From Selenomonadales bacterium (lineage in GTDB: Bacteria; Bacillota; Negativicutes; Sporomusales; UBA7701), in NCBI GenBank assembly GCA_018434945.1, contig JAHDOI010000023.1:1-64000 (forward strand): a DNA stretch of 64,000 bases. The letters run 5' to 3'. Position 1 is the stretch's first letter. Each line of letters begins with the position of its first letter. Under the pieces are notes generated by a model, which was given only the letters and a program-made list of their open reading frames with translations, was not told the origin of the DNA and did no database searches. Position numbers and translations under genes: made by a program. Of the stretch, positions 33,878 through 42,964 are shown one piece after another.

Positions 33878-35254
33878 ATGGAGCAGGCGATCGTCGCGGC
33901 GGTGAAAGGCATCGTCGGGGCTGAGCACGTGTTGGAGAAGTATGAGGACAGGTATTGTTACACTTACGACGCGTCGGCGGTGACGGCGGGCAAGGAGGGG
34001 GTGCCGGCCCTGGTGGTTTACCCGGGCAGCGCCGCCGAGGTTTCCGCGCTGCTGAAGCTGGCGAACGAGCATAAGTTCCCGGTCATCCCGCGCGGGGCGG
34101 GGTCGAACGTGAGCGGCGGCAGCATCCCCTGCGCCGGGGCGCTGGTGATGGTGCTGACGCGGCTGAATAAGATCGTGGCCATCGACCGCAAGAATATGGT
34201 CGCCGAGGTGGAGGCGGGGGTGATAACCGCCGAGTTCCAGACCGAGGTGGAGAAGCTCGGCCTTTTTTATCCTCCCGATCCGGCGAGTAAGGCGTTTTCG
34301 ACGATGGGCGGCAACGTGGCGGAGTGCGCGGGCGGGCCGCGCGGCGCCAAGTACGGCGTGACGCGGGACTATGTCCTCGGTCTCGAGGTGGTGCTGCCGA
34401 CCGGCGAGATAATCAAGACAGGCGCGCGGACGATGAAGTGCGTGGCCGGCTACGACCTCACCCGCCTGATCACCGGCTCCGAGGGGACGCTGGGGGTGGT
34501 GACGAAGGCGGTCGTGAAGCTGCTGCCGCTGCCTGAGGCGAAGAAGACGATGCTGGCGATCTTCAGCGATATGGAGAAGGCGGCGGAGACGGTGGCCCGG
34601 GTGTTCATGGCCGGGGTCATCCCGACGACGCTGGAGCTTTTGGACAATATCTATATCCGCAATATCGAGGCGGCGGTGAATATCGGCCTGCCGGTCGAAG
34701 CCGAAGCGGTGCTGCTCATCGAGGTGGACGGCGACAAGGAAGTGCTGGACAAGCAGGTCGGCATCATCGAGGGTATCTGCCGCGAGCAGGGGGCAACGGT
34801 CAAGGTGGCCAAGGACGCCAAGGAGGCCGACGAGCTGTGGGTGGCCCGCCGGTCGGCGTTTGCGGCCGTTTCCCGGGTGCGGCCGACGATCATCGGCGAG
34901 GACTGCACGGTGCCTCGCGACAGAATCCCCGAGATGGTGCGGATCATCCGCGCGATCGCGGACAAGTATAATATCATCATCGCGGTGCTCGGCCACGCCG
35001 GCGACGGCAACCTGCACGCGACCATCCTGACCGACGAGCGGGACAAGGACGAGATGGCGCGGGTGGAGAAGGCGGCGGAGGAGATTTTCGCCGCGACGCT
35101 GGCGATGGACGGGACGCTGACCGGCGAGCACGGCATCGGCCTGGTGAAGAAAAAGTATCTGCCGCTGGAGATGGGCGAGGGTGGCATGATGGCGATGCGG
35201 GCCATCAAGAAGGCGCTCGACCCGAATAATATCCTCAACCCCGAGCTGGTTTAG
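33878..35254 (+). CDS. glcD: FAD-binding glycolate/lactate dehydrogenase subunit (GlcD-like)
   Basis: A 458-aa FAD-linked oxidase: FAD-binding PCMH domain (about residues 35-215, PRGAGSNVSGGS) and C-terminal FAD-oxidase domain with HAGDGNLH and LTGEHGIGLVKKKYL. Oxidises a 2-hydroxyacid (D-lactate or glycolate) to the 2-oxoacid. It is followed 12 bp later by the Fe-S partner subunit and then by a lactate racemase homolog and a permease. GGAGG precedes the ATG. Confidence 0.88.
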   Translation: MEQAIVAAVKGIVGAEHVLEKYEDRYCYTYDASAVTAGKEGVPALVVYPGSAAEVSALLKLANEHKFPVIPRGAGSNVSGGSIPCAGALVMVLTRLNKIVAIDRKNMVAEVEAGVITAEFQTEVEKLGLFYPPDPASKAFSTMGGNVAECAGGPRGAKYGVTRDYVLGLEVVLPTGEIIKTGARTMKCVAGYDLTRLITGSEGTLGVVTKAVVKLLPLPEAKKTMLAIFSDMEKAAETVARVFMAGVIPTTLELLDNIYIRNIEAAVNIGLPVEAEAVLLIEVDGDKEVLDKQVGIIEGICREQGATVKVAKDAKEADELWVARRSAFAAVSRVRPTIIGEDCTVPRDRIPEMVRIIRAIADKYNIIIAVLGHAGDGNLHATILTDERDKDEMARVEKAAEEIFAATLAMDGTLTGEHGIGLVKKKYLPLEMGEGGMMAMRAIKKALDPNNILNPELV

Positions 35255-35266
35255 GGGGTGGGGGCT

Positions 35267-36550
35267 ATGCAGTGGAGCGAGCTGGAAAAGGAAGTAATAA
35301 GGTGCATAAAGTGCGGGGCCTGTCAGTCGGTCTGCCCGATTTTCAAGGAACTGGGGGCTGAGTCGACGGTGGCCCGCGGCAAGATAAATCTTATCAGGGC
35401 GGTCATCCGCGGCGACGTGGACGCCGCCGGCGCGGGTTTCGAGGAGCGGATGTCGTGGTGTCTGATGTGCAAGGCGTGCCAGGAGAGCTGCCCGAGCGGG
35501 GTGAAGCTCGACCAGCTGATGCTGGCGGCCCGCCGCAAGCTGGCCGAGGATAAGGGCCTGCCGCTTTTGAAGAGGCTGATTTTCCGCCTGGGGCTGAGGA
35601 ACCGCCGCCTGTTCGACCTGGGGATGAGCATGGGGTCGGTGTTCCAGGGGCTGCTGCTGCGACCGGCGCCGGGAGGCAAGGGTATGCTGCCGAGGCTGCC
35701 GATGGGGCTGGACGAGCGCCGGCTGGTTTCGCCGGTGGACGCGCGGCCGTTCAGGAGCCGCGTGCCCGCGGTGGTGGCGGTGGATAACCCGCGCAAGACG
35801 GTGGCGTTTTTTACCGGCTGTATGATCAACTATGTTTATCCGCAGATCGGCGAGGCGGTGGTCGAGGTCTTAAAACGCAACGGCATCGCGGTGGTCATCC
35901 CCGCCGACCAGCACTGCTGCGGCACGCCGGTGTACGTGAACGGCGACGTGCCGACGGCGGTGGAGCTGGCGCGGGCGACGGTGGATACGCTGGACGGCCT
36001 GGAGGTGGACGCGGTGATCACGGCGTGCGGGTCGTGCGGGGCGGCGCTCCGTAAGGAGTACGCGGCGCTGCTGGCCGACGAGCCGGGGTACGCGGAGAAG
36101 GTGGCCGCTCTGGCGGCGAAGACGAAGGATTTTGCCGAGTTTCTGGCCGAGGCCGGCCTGACGACGGAGATGCGGGGGCTGGCGGCGACGGCGACTTACC
36201 ACGATTCGTGCCACCTGGCCCGCTCGCAGGGGGTGAGGCGGCAGCCGCGCCAGCTGATCGCCGGCGTGCCGGGGCTGACCTTCAAGGAGCTGAAGGCGCC
36301 CGCGCGCTGCTGCGGGGCGGCCGGCAGCTTCAGCCTCGCCCATTACGACCTGTCGCGCAAAATCAACGACCACAAGGTGGACGACATCGCGGCGAGCGGC
36401 GCCGAAATGGTGGTGACGGGCTGCCCGATGTGCATGATGCATATCCGCGACGGCATGAACCAGCGGGGCGTGGACGGCGAGGTGCTGCACACGGCCGAGC
36501 TGCTGGCGCGGGCGTACGCGGGGGAGAAAGCAACGGAAAGGAACGGATAG
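35267..36550 (+). CDS. glcF: Fe-S subunit of glycolate/lactate dehydrogenase (GlcF-like)
   Basis: A 427-aa iron-sulfur protein. Two 4Fe-4S ferredoxin motifs (CIKCGACQSVCP and CLMCKACQESCP, residues 14-80) and two CCG domains (HCCGTPVYVNG, RCCGAAGSF) as in GlcF/heterodisulfide-reductase-type electron carriers. It takes electrons from the FAD subunit. The ATG at 35267 has GGGGGTGGGGG upstream. Next gene starts 1 bp after its stop. Confidence 0.88.
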   Translation: MQWSELEKEVIRCIKCGACQSVCPIFKELGAESTVARGKINLIRAVIRGDVDAAGAGFEERMSWCLMCKACQESCPSGVKLDQLMLAARRKLAEDKGLPLLKRLIFRLGLRNRRLFDLGMSMGSVFQGLLLRPAPGGKGMLPRLPMGLDERRLVSPVDARPFRSRVPAVVAVDNPRKTVAFFTGCMINYVYPQIGEAVVEVLKRNGIAVVIPADQHCCGTPVYVNGDVPTAVELARATVDTLDGLEVDAVITACGSCGAALRKEYAALLADEPGYAEKVAALAAKTKDFAEFLAEAGLTTEMRGLAATATYHDSCHLARSQGVRRQPRQLIAGVPGLTFKELKAPARCCGAAGSFSLAHYDLSRKINDHKVDDIAASGAEMVVTGCPMCMMHIRDGMNQRGVDGEVLHTAELLARAYAGEKATERNG

Positions 36551-36551
36551 C

Positions 36552-37808
36552 ATGCGATATAGTGTCCATTACGGCAAACGCGACGAAACATTCGATATAC
36601 CCGATTCTTGCCGCGTGAACGTCATCGGCTCCAACCCGACCCGCCCGGTGGCCGACATGAAGGCCGGGGTGCTGGCCGCGCTGGCCGCGCCGGTAGGGTC
36701 GCCGCCCTTCCGCCAGGTGTTCGGGCGCGGCGACAAGGTGGTGATCGTTGTCAGTGACGTCACCCGCCTGTGGGTCAGGAGCGACGTGCTGGTGCCCATC
36801 CTCCTCGATGAGCTGAACGCCGTGGGTATCCCCGACGCCGACGTGGCGGTGGTGTTCGCCACCGGCGACCACCGCAGCCAGTCCGCTGAGGAGCATCGCC
36901 TGATCGTGGGCGACGAGGTGCTGCGGCGGGTGAAGGTTTACGACCACGACTGCCAGGCGGCCAACCTCGTCGACCTCGGCAGGAGCAGCCGGGGAACGTC
37001 GATACTCCTCAACCGCATGGTGTATGAGGCGCCGAAGCTCATCCTGACCGGCGGCATATCCTACCACCTGCTGGCCGGTTTCGGCGGCGGCCGCAAGAGC
37101 GTCGCCCCGGGCGTGGCCGGGTACGCGACCATCCAGGAGAACCACGGCCTGGCCCTCAAGGCGGGGCCGGGAGCGATCGGCGCCGGCGTCATGGCCGGCA
37201 ACCCGGTTGCCGAGGATATGGACGAGATCTGCGCCCTGGCTGAGCCGGATTTCCTGCTGAACGTGGTGGTGAACGAGAACAAGGATTTCATCGGCATCGT
37301 CGCCGGCCACTGGCGCGAGGCCCACGCCGCGGGAACGCAGGTGGTGGAGGAGGCGTTCGCCGTCCCCATCCGCGAAAAGGCGGATGTCGTCGTCGCCAGC
37401 TGCGGCGGGTACCCGAAGGATATCCAGCTCTATCAGTCAATCAAGGCGCTCGATAACGCCGACTACGCCGCGCGTGAAGGCGGCGCCATCATCCTGGTGA
37501 GCGAGTGCTTCGACGGCCCCGGCCCGGAGGCGTTCCTCAGCTGGTTCCGGCACGCGACATACGCGGCGATGAGCGCGGCGCTGCACGAGAATTTCACCAT
37601 GCCCGGCTTCGTGGCTTTGCGGACGAAGCAGATACTGGAGAGCAAGACCGTTTATCTGGTGAGCGGCCTGGACGCCGCCACGGCGGCGAGGGTGGGGATG
37701 AAGCCGGCGATGTCGGTGGCCGACGCGCTGGCGGCGGCCCTGCCCGCGGCAGGCGGCTTGGTCCATATAATGCCGCACGGTACGCTCACTTTTCCGCAAC
37801 TGGAATAG
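36552..37808 (+). CDS. larA: LarA-type nickel-dependent racemase (operon copy)
   Basis: A 418-aa LarA-family protein about as long as the L. plantarum racemase. GDHR, GISYHLLAGFGGGRKS and QENHGLAL carry the expected His and Lys. In an operon with the GlcD/GlcF-type dehydrogenase and an importer, it probably converts the unusable 2-hydroxyacid stereoisomer into the one the dehydrogenase accepts. The first copy at 4.3 kb has the same motifs but only partial overall similarity, so they may have different substrates. Confidence 0.88.
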   Translation: MRYSVHYGKRDETFDIPDSCRVNVIGSNPTRPVADMKAGVLAALAAPVGSPPFRQVFGRGDKVVIVVSDVTRLWVRSDVLVPILLDELNAVGIPDADVAVVFATGDHRSQSAEEHRLIVGDEVLRRVKVYDHDCQAANLVDLGRSSRGTSILLNRMVYEAPKLILTGGISYHLLAGFGGGRKSVAPGVAGYATIQENHGLALKAGPGAIGAGVMAGNPVAEDMDEICALAEPDFLLNVVVNENKDFIGIVAGHWREAHAAGTQVVEEAFAVPIREKADVVVASCGGYPKDIQLYQSIKALDNADYAAREGGAIILVSECFDGPGPEAFLSWFRHATYAAMSAALHENFTMPGFVALRTKQILESKTVYLVSGLDAATAARVGMKPAMSVADALAAALPAAGGLVHIMPHGTLTFPQLE

Positions 37809-37917
37809 GAGCATAAGGAGGAGGGACAACTTTTTCGCCAGCGGGGTGACTAGACAGGGGCCGCCGGGCTGCGGGCAAGCCGCCGCCGACGGACGGCCGC
37901 AATAAAAAGGGAGGTTT

Positions 37918-39345
37918 GTGCAGGTGAACATCGCCCTCGGTATTGTCATTGTTTATATTTTAGTCCTTTACGCGGTGTCCTGGTATGCCACCAAGCTTAG
38001 CAAGGGCGGCGGCTATCTCGGTTATCTGCTCGCCGGCCGCGGCTTCGGACCGGCGATCGTGGCGACGATGATCGCCGGCCTGGCGGTCGGCGGCGCGTCG
38101 ACAATCGGCGTGGCCGAAGGGGCCTACAAGCAGGGTCTGGCCGCCGGCTGGTACAACGCCGCCTGGGCGGCGGGGGCCATCGCGGCGGGCTTCCTGGTGG
38201 CGGAGAAATTCCGCCAGTTCGAAACGACATCGGTGCCTGAGATCCTCGAACGCCATTTCGATACTTCCGGCCGGGTCATCGGCGTTTTCGGCCAGATCGT
38301 CATCCAGATGGTCATCACTTCGCTGCAGTATGTGGCCGGCGGGGCAATCCTGGCGGCGCTCATGCCCGGTATCTTCACCTTCCAAAGCGGCATGATGGTC
38401 AGCGCGGTCGTGTTCATCGGCATCACGCTGGTGGGCGGTTACTGGGCCGCCGGCCTCAGCAACATCATCAACGTCATCGTAATCTATCTGGGAATCGTCG
38501 CCGGCGCGGCCATGGTGGTGAGCAATGCCGGCGGGATCGGCAAGGTTGTCGCCTCGCTGCCGGCCAGCCATCCGGGCTTCGACCTGTTCGCCGGGCTGCC
38601 GATGGCGATCATCATCGCCTGGTTCGTGGTCATGCTCACCCAGGCCCAGTCCATCCAAGCGGTCGCCCAGATCGCTTTCGCCGCCAAGGACGGCAAACGC
38701 GCCAAGCTGGGCTTCATCCTCGGCGGCCTGATCATCCTCCCGGCCGGCTTCATCTGCGCCATCTTCGGCATCGTGGCCGCCGCGAAGTTCCCCGGCATAA
38801 CCCCGGCAATGGCCCTTCCCCAGACGCTGCTGGAGCTCAACCCCTGGGTGGCCGGCCTGGCGCTCTCCGGCCTGTGGGCGGCCGATGTTTCCACCGCCGT
38901 CGGCCTGCTGCTGGGCAGTTCGACGCTGGTGGTCAACGACATTTACAAGCGGTTCATCAACCCCGACGTGCCGGAGAAACAGCAGATGCTGATCTCGCGG
39001 CTGACCGTGCTCGCCATCAGTGCCCTGACCTACTGGATGGCCACATACGCGGTGGGGATCATCAAGACGCTGCTCATCGGCCTGACGCTCACGACTTCGT
39101 ACACCGTCGTGCTGCTCGGCCTGCTGTTCACCCCCGGCCTGTGCAAGAAAGGCTCGGCCTTCTGGACGCTGCTGACCGGGATAATCTTCCTGGCCCTGTG
39201 GCAGTTCGTGCCGGCCATCCGCATCGTGTCCCACCCCATCTACCTCGCCTGGCCGGTGGCGATCGTCACCTTCCTGGCCGTCTACCTCATCGACCCGCGT
39301 CCGGCCAACGTGGCCGGCGGGGCGAACCGGACGAACGCCGGCTGA
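37918..39345 (+). CDS. Sodium:solute symporter (SSF family)
   Basis: A 475-aa membrane protein with about 13 transmembrane helices. Family features: FGPAIVATMIAGLAVGGAST near the start and a Gly-rich helix with Na+-binding residues; GLWAADVSTAVGLLLGSSTLVVNDIYKRF in the middle is typical of SSF monocarboxylate/solute importers. The GTG start has GGGAGG upstream. Final gene of the 2-hydroxyacid operon, so lactate or another hydroxyacid is its likely cargo. Confidence 0.85.
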   Translation: MQVNIALGIVIVYILVLYAVSWYATKLSKGGGYLGYLLAGRGFGPAIVATMIAGLAVGGASTIGVAEGAYKQGLAAGWYNAAWAAGAIAAGFLVAEKFRQFETTSVPEILERHFDTSGRVIGVFGQIVIQMVITSLQYVAGGAILAALMPGIFTFQSGMMVSAVVFIGITLVGGYWAAGLSNIINVIVIYLGIVAGAAMVVSNAGGIGKVVASLPASHPGFDLFAGLPMAIIIAWFVVMLTQAQSIQAVAQIAFAAKDGKRAKLGFILGGLIILPAGFICAIFGIVAAAKFPGITPAMALPQTLLELNPWVAGLALSGLWAADVSTAVGLLLGSSTLVVNDIYKRFINPDVPEKQQMLISRLTVLAISALTYWMATYAVGIIKTLLIGLTLTTSYTVVLLGLLFTPGLCKKGSAFWTLLTGIIFLALWQFVPAIRIVSHPIYLAWPVAIVTFLAVYLIDPRPANVAGGANRTNAG

Positions 39346-39432
39346 GTTTTGCGGCGCGGAGGGGACTTTATCGGCTACCGGGATAATATTGTTGCAGGCG
39401 CGGAAAATATAAGGTAGAATCAAAGTAGAAAA

Positions 39433-39469
39433 AAGTAGATAAGTGGGGCTGGGCCCCATTTATCTACTT
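39433..39469. terminator. Long hairpin after the symporter
   Basis: AAGTAGATAAGTGGGGC-TGG-GCCCCATTTATCTACTT, a 17-bp stem with a single G/T pair, preceded by an A-run. There is no plus-strand T-run directly after it, so termination is better supported for the minus direction; it might also be a processing or regulatory site before butyrate kinase. Confidence 0.5.
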
Positions 39470-39479
39470 GCGTATTTAT

Positions 39480-39504
39480 GGAACAACGTTCCGCCTGTCG
39501 GAAC
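39480..39504 (+). promoter_or_regulatory. GGAAC/GTTCC triple half-site upstream of buk
   Basis: GGAAC-AAC-GTTCC-GCCTGTC-GGAAC. The GTTCC-N7-GGAAC part (39488-39504) matches the palindrome at 33841 and ends 19 bp before the GTG of buk. See the operator at 33841. Confidence 0.55.
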
Positions 39505-39523
39505 AACTTAGGGGAGGTTTGCT

Positions 39524-40588
39524 GTGGAAAGGATTCTCGCCATCAACCCCGGGAACACTTCGACCAAGCTGGCCGTGTTCGACGGCGAAAAACCGCTGTT
39601 CAAGAAGACGGTCGAGCATCACGGCGAAGAGCTGAAGGGTTTCGCCCGCATTTTCGACCAGGAGCAGTATCGGCTGGACCTCATCCTGAAGACGCTGACG
39701 GAAGCGGGCATCGCTCTGGAGAGCCTCAGCGCCGTGGTCGGCCGCGGCGGGCTCATGAAGCCGATGACAAGCGGTACATACGAAGTCAACGAGCAGATGG
39801 TCGACGACCTTGAGCACCGGCCCCAGGGCGAGCACGCCTCCAACCTCGGCGCCGCGCTGGCGCTCGACCTTGCGAAAAAACTGGGTATCCCGGCATTCAT
39901 CGTCGATCCGGTGTCGGTGGACGAGATGGAGGATGTGGCCCGCATCTCCGGCCTGCCCGAGCTGCCGCGCGTCAGCCTCGTCCATGCCCTCAACCATAAG
40001 GCGGTGGCCCGCAAGGTGTCCGCCGAGAAGGGCCGGCGCTATGAGGAGCTAAATATTGTGTTGGCTCATCTCGGTTCGGGGATTTCCGTCGCCGCCCATC
40101 GCAAGGGTCGGATGATCGACGTAAGCAACGGCAAGGACGAGGGGGCTTTTTCCCCCGACCGCTGCGCCGGGCTGCCGTCGACGCTGCTGATGAAGCTGTG
40201 CTACTCAGGCAAGTATACCGCCAAGGAGCTGTCGGGGCGGATGCTGGGCTCCGGCGGCATGTTCGCCTACCTCGGCACGCGCGATGTGCGCGAGGCGGAG
40301 AAGCTGGCCGCCGAGGGCAACGCCCAGGCCGAGTTGGTTCTGGACGCGATGGCTTACCAGGTGGCGAAGGAGATCGGTGCGCTGGCGACGGTGCTGGCCG
40401 GCGAGGTGGACTATATCGTGCTGACCGGCGGCATCGCGTATTCCAAGCGGATCACCGACGCCGTGACCGCCAGGGTGAAGCATATCGCCCCGGTGGTGGT
40501 GTCTCCCGGCGAGGAGGAGATGGAGTCGCTGATGCTGGGGGCGCTGCGGGTACTTAGGGGAGAAGAACAAGCCAAAGTATATAAGTAA
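39524..40588 (+). CDS. buk: Butyrate kinase
   Basis: A 354-aa acetokinase-family enzyme: acyl-phosphate plus ADP to acid plus ATP. N-terminal NPGNTSTKLAVFDGE, VGRGG, VHALNHKAVARK and HLGSGISVAAHRKGRMIDVSN are butyrate kinase blocks. GTG start with GGGGAGG upstream. Together with the phosphotransbutyrylase 160 bp downstream it conserves energy from branched-chain or butyryl-CoA. A palindromic repeat lies between the two genes. Confidence 0.92.
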   Translation: MERILAINPGNTSTKLAVFDGEKPLFKKTVEHHGEELKGFARIFDQEQYRLDLILKTLTEAGIALESLSAVVGRGGLMKPMTSGTYEVNEQMVDDLEHRPQGEHASNLGAALALDLAKKLGIPAFIVDPVSVDEMEDVARISGLPELPRVSLVHALNHKAVARKVSAEKGRRYEELNIVLAHLGSGISVAAHRKGRMIDVSNGKDEGAFSPDRCAGLPSTLLMKLCYSGKYTAKELSGRMLGSGGMFAYLGTRDVREAEKLAAEGNAQAELVLDAMAYQVAKEIGALATVLAGEVDYIVLTGGIAYSKRITDAVTARVKHIAPVVVSPGEEEMESLMLGALRVLRGEEQAKVYK

Positions 40589-40602
40589 TAATCGCTCTGC
40601 GA

Positions 40603-40726
40603 TCGACTGCGTAAGAAGCTCCAGATACAAGGCGCACCGGAAGAGCGCGCCGCGCCGCGTACTCGAAACGTACGCAAGCAAGCGCTCTGAGGAGCAACGC
40701 AGTAGATGGACTTCTTACACAGTCGA
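40603..40726. repeat. Modular palindromic repeat, copy E (124 bp)
   Basis: Arms TCGACTGCGTAAGAAG (40603-40618) and CTTCTTACACAGTCGA (40711-40726), 15 of 16 positions paired. Inside are CCAGATACAAGGCGCACCGG, GCGTACTCGAAACGTACGC and GGAGCAACGCAGTAGATGGA. It sits inside the buk-ptb operon and would place a large hairpin in the transcript. Confidence 0.7.
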
Positions 40727-40748
40727 CCCAGTATGGAGGTAAGTTTTA

Positions 40749-41660
40749 GTGCTGAGGAATTTTCAGGAGGTCCTGGCCTGGGCCAAACGGCCGGGACAGA
40801 TGACGATCAGCGTGGCCGCGGCTCAGGACAAGGATGTGCTGCAGGCCGTAAAGCTGGCCCAGGATAACGGCCTGGCCAACCCGCTGCTGGTCGGCGACGG
40901 GGCGGCGATCCGCCCGCTGCTGGCCGAGGTGGGCCTGCCGGCCGATACGCCGGTGGTGGACGAGAAGGATATGACCAAGGCGGCGCTGACGGCGGTGTCG
41001 CTTGTCAGCAAGGGCGAGGCCCAGGTGGTCATGAAGGGGCTCATCAACACCAGCGATTTCCTCAAGGCGGTACTCCATCCCGAGGTGGGCCTGCGCACCG
41101 GGAGGCTGCTGAGCCACCTGGCGGTGTTCGAGGTGCCGGGCGAACCGAAGCTGGTTTTCCACTCCGACGGCGGGATGAATATCGCCCCGACGCTGGCGGA
41201 GAAGAAGGATATCCTCGTGAGCGCCATGCTGGCGCTGCGTTCGCTCGGGATCGAGCGGCCGAACGTAGCGGTGCTTACGGCCAACGAGCAGGTCAGCCCC
41301 AAGATGCCGGCGACGATGGACGCCAAGGCGCTCGTCGATATGGCGGCCGCCGGCGAACTGCCGCCGGGGATCGTGGAGGGGCCGATCGCCCTCGATGTGG
41401 CGCTCAGCCCGGAGGCGGCCAGGCATAAGGGTCTGAGCAGCCGGATATCGGGGCAGGTCGATCTTTTCCTGATGCCGAATATCGAGACAGGGAACGCGCT
41501 GGGCAAGGCCACTCTATATTATGGCAAGGCGAAGATGGCCGGGATCGTGCTCGGCGCGAAGAGCCCCATCGTGCTGACTTCCCGTTCGGAAACGGCGGAA
41601 GGCAAATTATATTCAATCGCTCTGGCCTGCCTGGCGGCGGGCGGGGCGGAAAGGCGGTGA
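40749..41660 (+). CDS. ptb: Phosphotransbutyrylase (phosphate butyryltransferase)
   Basis: A 303-aa enzyme converting acyl-CoA plus phosphate to acyl-phosphate plus CoA. Family blocks: MKGLINTSDFLKAVLHPEVGLR, HSDGGMNIAPTLAEKKDIL, MDAKALVDM and MLPNIETGN-like LMPNIETGNALGKATLYY. GTG start behind GGAGG. The following ferredoxin gene is 4 bp away, so it is the second gene of a six- or seven-gene operon ending with the 2-oxoacid oxidoreductase. Confidence 0.9.
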   Translation: MLRNFQEVLAWAKRPGQMTISVAAAQDKDVLQAVKLAQDNGLANPLLVGDGAAIRPLLAEVGLPADTPVVDEKDMTKAALTAVSLVSKGEAQVVMKGLINTSDFLKAVLHPEVGLRTGRLLSHLAVFEVPGEPKLVFHSDGGMNIAPTLAEKKDILVSAMLALRSLGIERPNVAVLTANEQVSPKMPATMDAKALVDMAAAGELPPGIVEGPIALDVALSPEAARHKGLSSRISGQVDLFLMPNIETGNALGKATLYYGKAKMAGIVLGAKSPIVLTSRSETAEGKLYSIALACLAAGGAERR

Positions 41661-41664
41661 GCAA

Positions 41665-41874
41665 ATGGCTAAAGTCGTTGTGCTGAGCGAGTACTGTAAG
41701 AGCTGCGGCCTGTGCATCGGTGTATGCCCCCGCAAGGTGCTGGCCATCGGCGACAAGCCCAATTCCAAGGGCTATTACGTTGTGGTGGCGGCCGATCCCG
41801 ACAAGTGTATCGGCTGCGGGCTGTGCGGCACGGTGTGCCCCGATCTGGCCCTGGAGATTTACAAGGACAAGTAA
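41665..41874 (+). CDS. 2-oxoacid:ferredoxin oxidoreductase delta subunit (ferredoxin)
   Basis: A 69-aa double 4Fe-4S ferredoxin (CKSCGLCIGVCPRKV and CIGCGLCGTVCPDLA). It carries electrons out of the oxidoreductase formed with the next three genes. ATG start 4 bp after ptb. In enzymes of the VOR/KOR type this is the delta subunit, here first in gene order. Confidence 0.9.
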   Translation: MAKVVVLSEYCKSCGLCIGVCPRKVLAIGDKPNSKGYYVVVAADPDKCIGCGLCGTVCPDLALEIYKDK

Positions 41875-41898
41875 GCAGCGGGAAAGGAGATGAAGCTC

Positions 41899-42960
41899 GT
41901 GTCCAAGGAACTTATGAAGGGGAACGAGGCCATCGGCGAAGCGGCCATCCGCGCCGGCTGCAAGCTGTTCTTCGGCTACCCGATAACCCCTTCCACCGAG
42001 ATTGTCGAATATCTGTCGAAGCATCTTCCCAAGGCGGGCGGTACCGTCCTGCAGGGCGAGGATGAAGTCGCATCGATCAATATGTGTTATGGCGCCGCGA
42101 CGACCGGCGCGAGGGTTATGACAGCCTCTTCCAGCCCGGGGTTCAGCCTCAAGCAGGAAGGCATGTCGTACCTGGCGGCGGCCGAGCTGCCGGTTGTCGT
42201 GGTGAACGTCAACCGCACCGGCCCCGGCCTCGGCGGGCTGGGACCGTCCCAGGCCGATTATTTTCAGTGCACCAAGGGCGGCGGCCACGGCGGCTACCGC
42301 CAGATCGTGCTGGCGCCGTCGAAGGGCCAGGAGCTGTACGATTTCACCATGGAGGCTTTCGATCTCGCCGATAAGTACCGGACGCCGGTGGTCATCCTGT
42401 CCGACGGCTTCCTCGGCCAGATGATGGAGCCCGTGGAACTGAAAAAACGGCCCAAGGCCGATCTGCCGGCCAAGGACTGGGTGGTGGGCGGCTGCAAGGG
42501 CCGGGCCAAGCGCAAGGTGGCCAGCTATTCCCTCACGAACGAGATCGGCGAGGTCAACAACCTCCACTGGGAGGCCAAGTTCGCCGAGATGAAGGACAGC
42601 CTGCAGCGGTGGGAGGCTTTTCACGCCGAGGATGCCGAGTATCTGATCGTCGGCTACGGCACGTGCGGCCGCATCGCCAAGAGCGCGGTACTGAAGGCCC
42701 GCAGGCAGGGCATCAAAGTGGGCCTCATCCGCCCTATCACCCTCTGGCCGTTCCCGGAGGAGGCGTTCGCCAACCTGGACGGCGTCAAGGGCATCCTGAC
42801 GGTGGAGCTCAACTTCGGCCAGATGGTCGAGGATGTGAAGCTGGCGGTCGAGTGCCGTACGCCGGTGTATTTCCATAACCGTCTGGGCGGCATGCTGCCC
42901 AGCGAGAACGAGATTTTGCGCAAGCTCGGCCAGGTCTTCGACCTGGCGGTGGAGGTGTAA
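41899..42960 (+). CDS. vorB: 2-oxoacid:ferredoxin oxidoreductase alpha subunit (VorB-like)
   Basis: A 353-aa pyrimidine-binding subunit: GNEAIGEAAIRAGCKLFFGY, PITPSTEIVEYL, QGEDEVASINM and RTGPGLGGLGPSQAD match the VorB/KorA family, enzymes that decarboxylate branched-chain or other 2-oxoacids to acyl-CoA with ferredoxin. The GTG at 41899 is chosen because AAAGGAG is 8 nt upstream; an ATG at 41890 is too close. Substrate (branched-chain 2-oxoacids) is inferred from the ptb-buk context. Confidence 0.85.
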   Translation: MSKELMKGNEAIGEAAIRAGCKLFFGYPITPSTEIVEYLSKHLPKAGGTVLQGEDEVASINMCYGAATTGARVMTASSSPGFSLKQEGMSYLAAAELPVVVVNVNRTGPGLGGLGPSQADYFQCTKGGGHGGYRQIVLAPSKGQELYDFTMEAFDLADKYRTPVVILSDGFLGQMMEPVELKKRPKADLPAKDWVVGGCKGRAKRKVASYSLTNEIGEVNNLHWEAKFAEMKDSLQRWEAFHAEDAEYLIVGYGTCGRIAKSAVLKARRQGIKVGLIRPITLWPFPEEAFANLDGVKGILTVELNFGQMVEDVKLAVECRTPVYFHNRLGGMLPSENEILRKLGQVFDLAVEV

Positions 42961-42964
42961 CAGC

